DNA of 6,090 nt from Planctomycetota bacterium (GTDB taxonomy: Bacteria > Planctomycetota > DG-23 > SLPQ01), in assembly GCA_021160625.1 (NCBI GenBank), contig JAGHCE010000041.1, forward strand, positions 1-6,090, read 5' to 3'. The notes under the pieces are model-generated. The model saw only the letters and a list, made by a program, of their open reading frames with translations. It ran no database searches and was not told the origin of the DNA. This document shows, one piece after another, positions 5,995 through 6,090 of this stretch; position 1 is the first letter of the stretch; each line of letters opens with the position of its first letter. Both the position numbers and the translations under genes were made by a program.

Positions 5995-6090
5995 CATACC
6001 TGCCTGTCTCTGCATACCTGCCTGTCTCTGCATACCTGCCTGTCTCTGCATACCTGCCTGTCTCTGCATACCTGCCTGTCTCTGCATACC
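5983..6090. repeat. 18-base tandem array built on the hairpin arm, open at the window edge
   Basis: Six contiguous units of TGCCTGTC-NNN-GCATACC start at 5983, 6001, 6019, 6037, 6055 and 6073. NNN is AAC in the first unit and TCT in the other five, which are identical. The first unit's TGCCTGTC is the right arm of the third hairpin. There are no spacers, so this is not a CRISPR array. The unit length is a multiple of three and contains no stop codon in any of the six frames. The array reaches the last base of the window and probably continues. Confidence 0.95.

Noticed and set aside
5983..6090. CRISPR array
   Set aside because: The 18-base units are directly contiguous with no unique spacers, and no cas gene is in view.

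Overview
The window holds the 3' part of a ferrous iron transporter gene (feoB), a 471-base non-coding spacer, a tight three-gene flavoprotein operon (etfB, etfA and a long acyl-CoA dehydrogenase), and a 242-base repeat region that runs off the right edge. All four genes are on the + strand, GC-rich and similar in codon choice, so nothing suggests that any of them was recently acquired. I see no tRNA, rRNA, CRISPR array, transposase or phage gene.

Organism: the evidence points to a bacterium, probably anaerobic or facultative. FeoB imports Fe(II), the form available without oxygen. The ETF subunits carry the motifs I associate with ETFs of anaerobes (RPAFGGN and QMATVR in EtfA; GRQAIDGDTAQVGP in EtfB) rather than the mitochondrial/alphaproteobacterial versions. 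The acyl-CoA dehydrogenase resembles long ones I associate with Desulfobacterota-like and Planctomycetota-like bacteria. The small hairpin repeats between genes (GACAGGCA/TGCCTGTC and GGCAGACA/TGTCCGCC) are a style I associate with Planctomycetota, especially Phycisphaerae-like genomes. That assignment rests on memory and is tentative.

Layout: (1) 1-1750, feoB, lacking its start and most of its GTPase domain. (2) 1751-2221, spacer with a small hairpin just after feoB, one diverged copy of the interspersed hairpin repeat, a strong cluster of mutually exclusive and adjacent stem-loops (2004-2059), and a possible promoter (2064-2091) ahead of the etf operon. (3) 2222-5848, etfB-etfA-acyl-CoA dehydrogenase; etfA starts at a TTG inside the end of etfB and the dehydrogenase starts 11 bases after etfA. 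(4) 5849-6090, two direct 40-base repeat copies 61 bases apart, a third copy in the opposite orientation, and then an 18-base tandem array whose unit contains the right arm of the same hairpin.

How the genes work together: the dehydrogenase should oxidise an acyl-CoA thioester to the enoyl-CoA and pass electrons through its FAD to the EtfAB heterodimer. The final acceptor is not encoded here. FeoB has no evident functional link beyond proximity. The most unusual material is the repeat system: the hairpin in the feoB-etfB spacer and those after the dehydrogenase appear to be one family with paired compensatory changes in the stem, and the tandem array looks as though it grew out of one hairpin arm.
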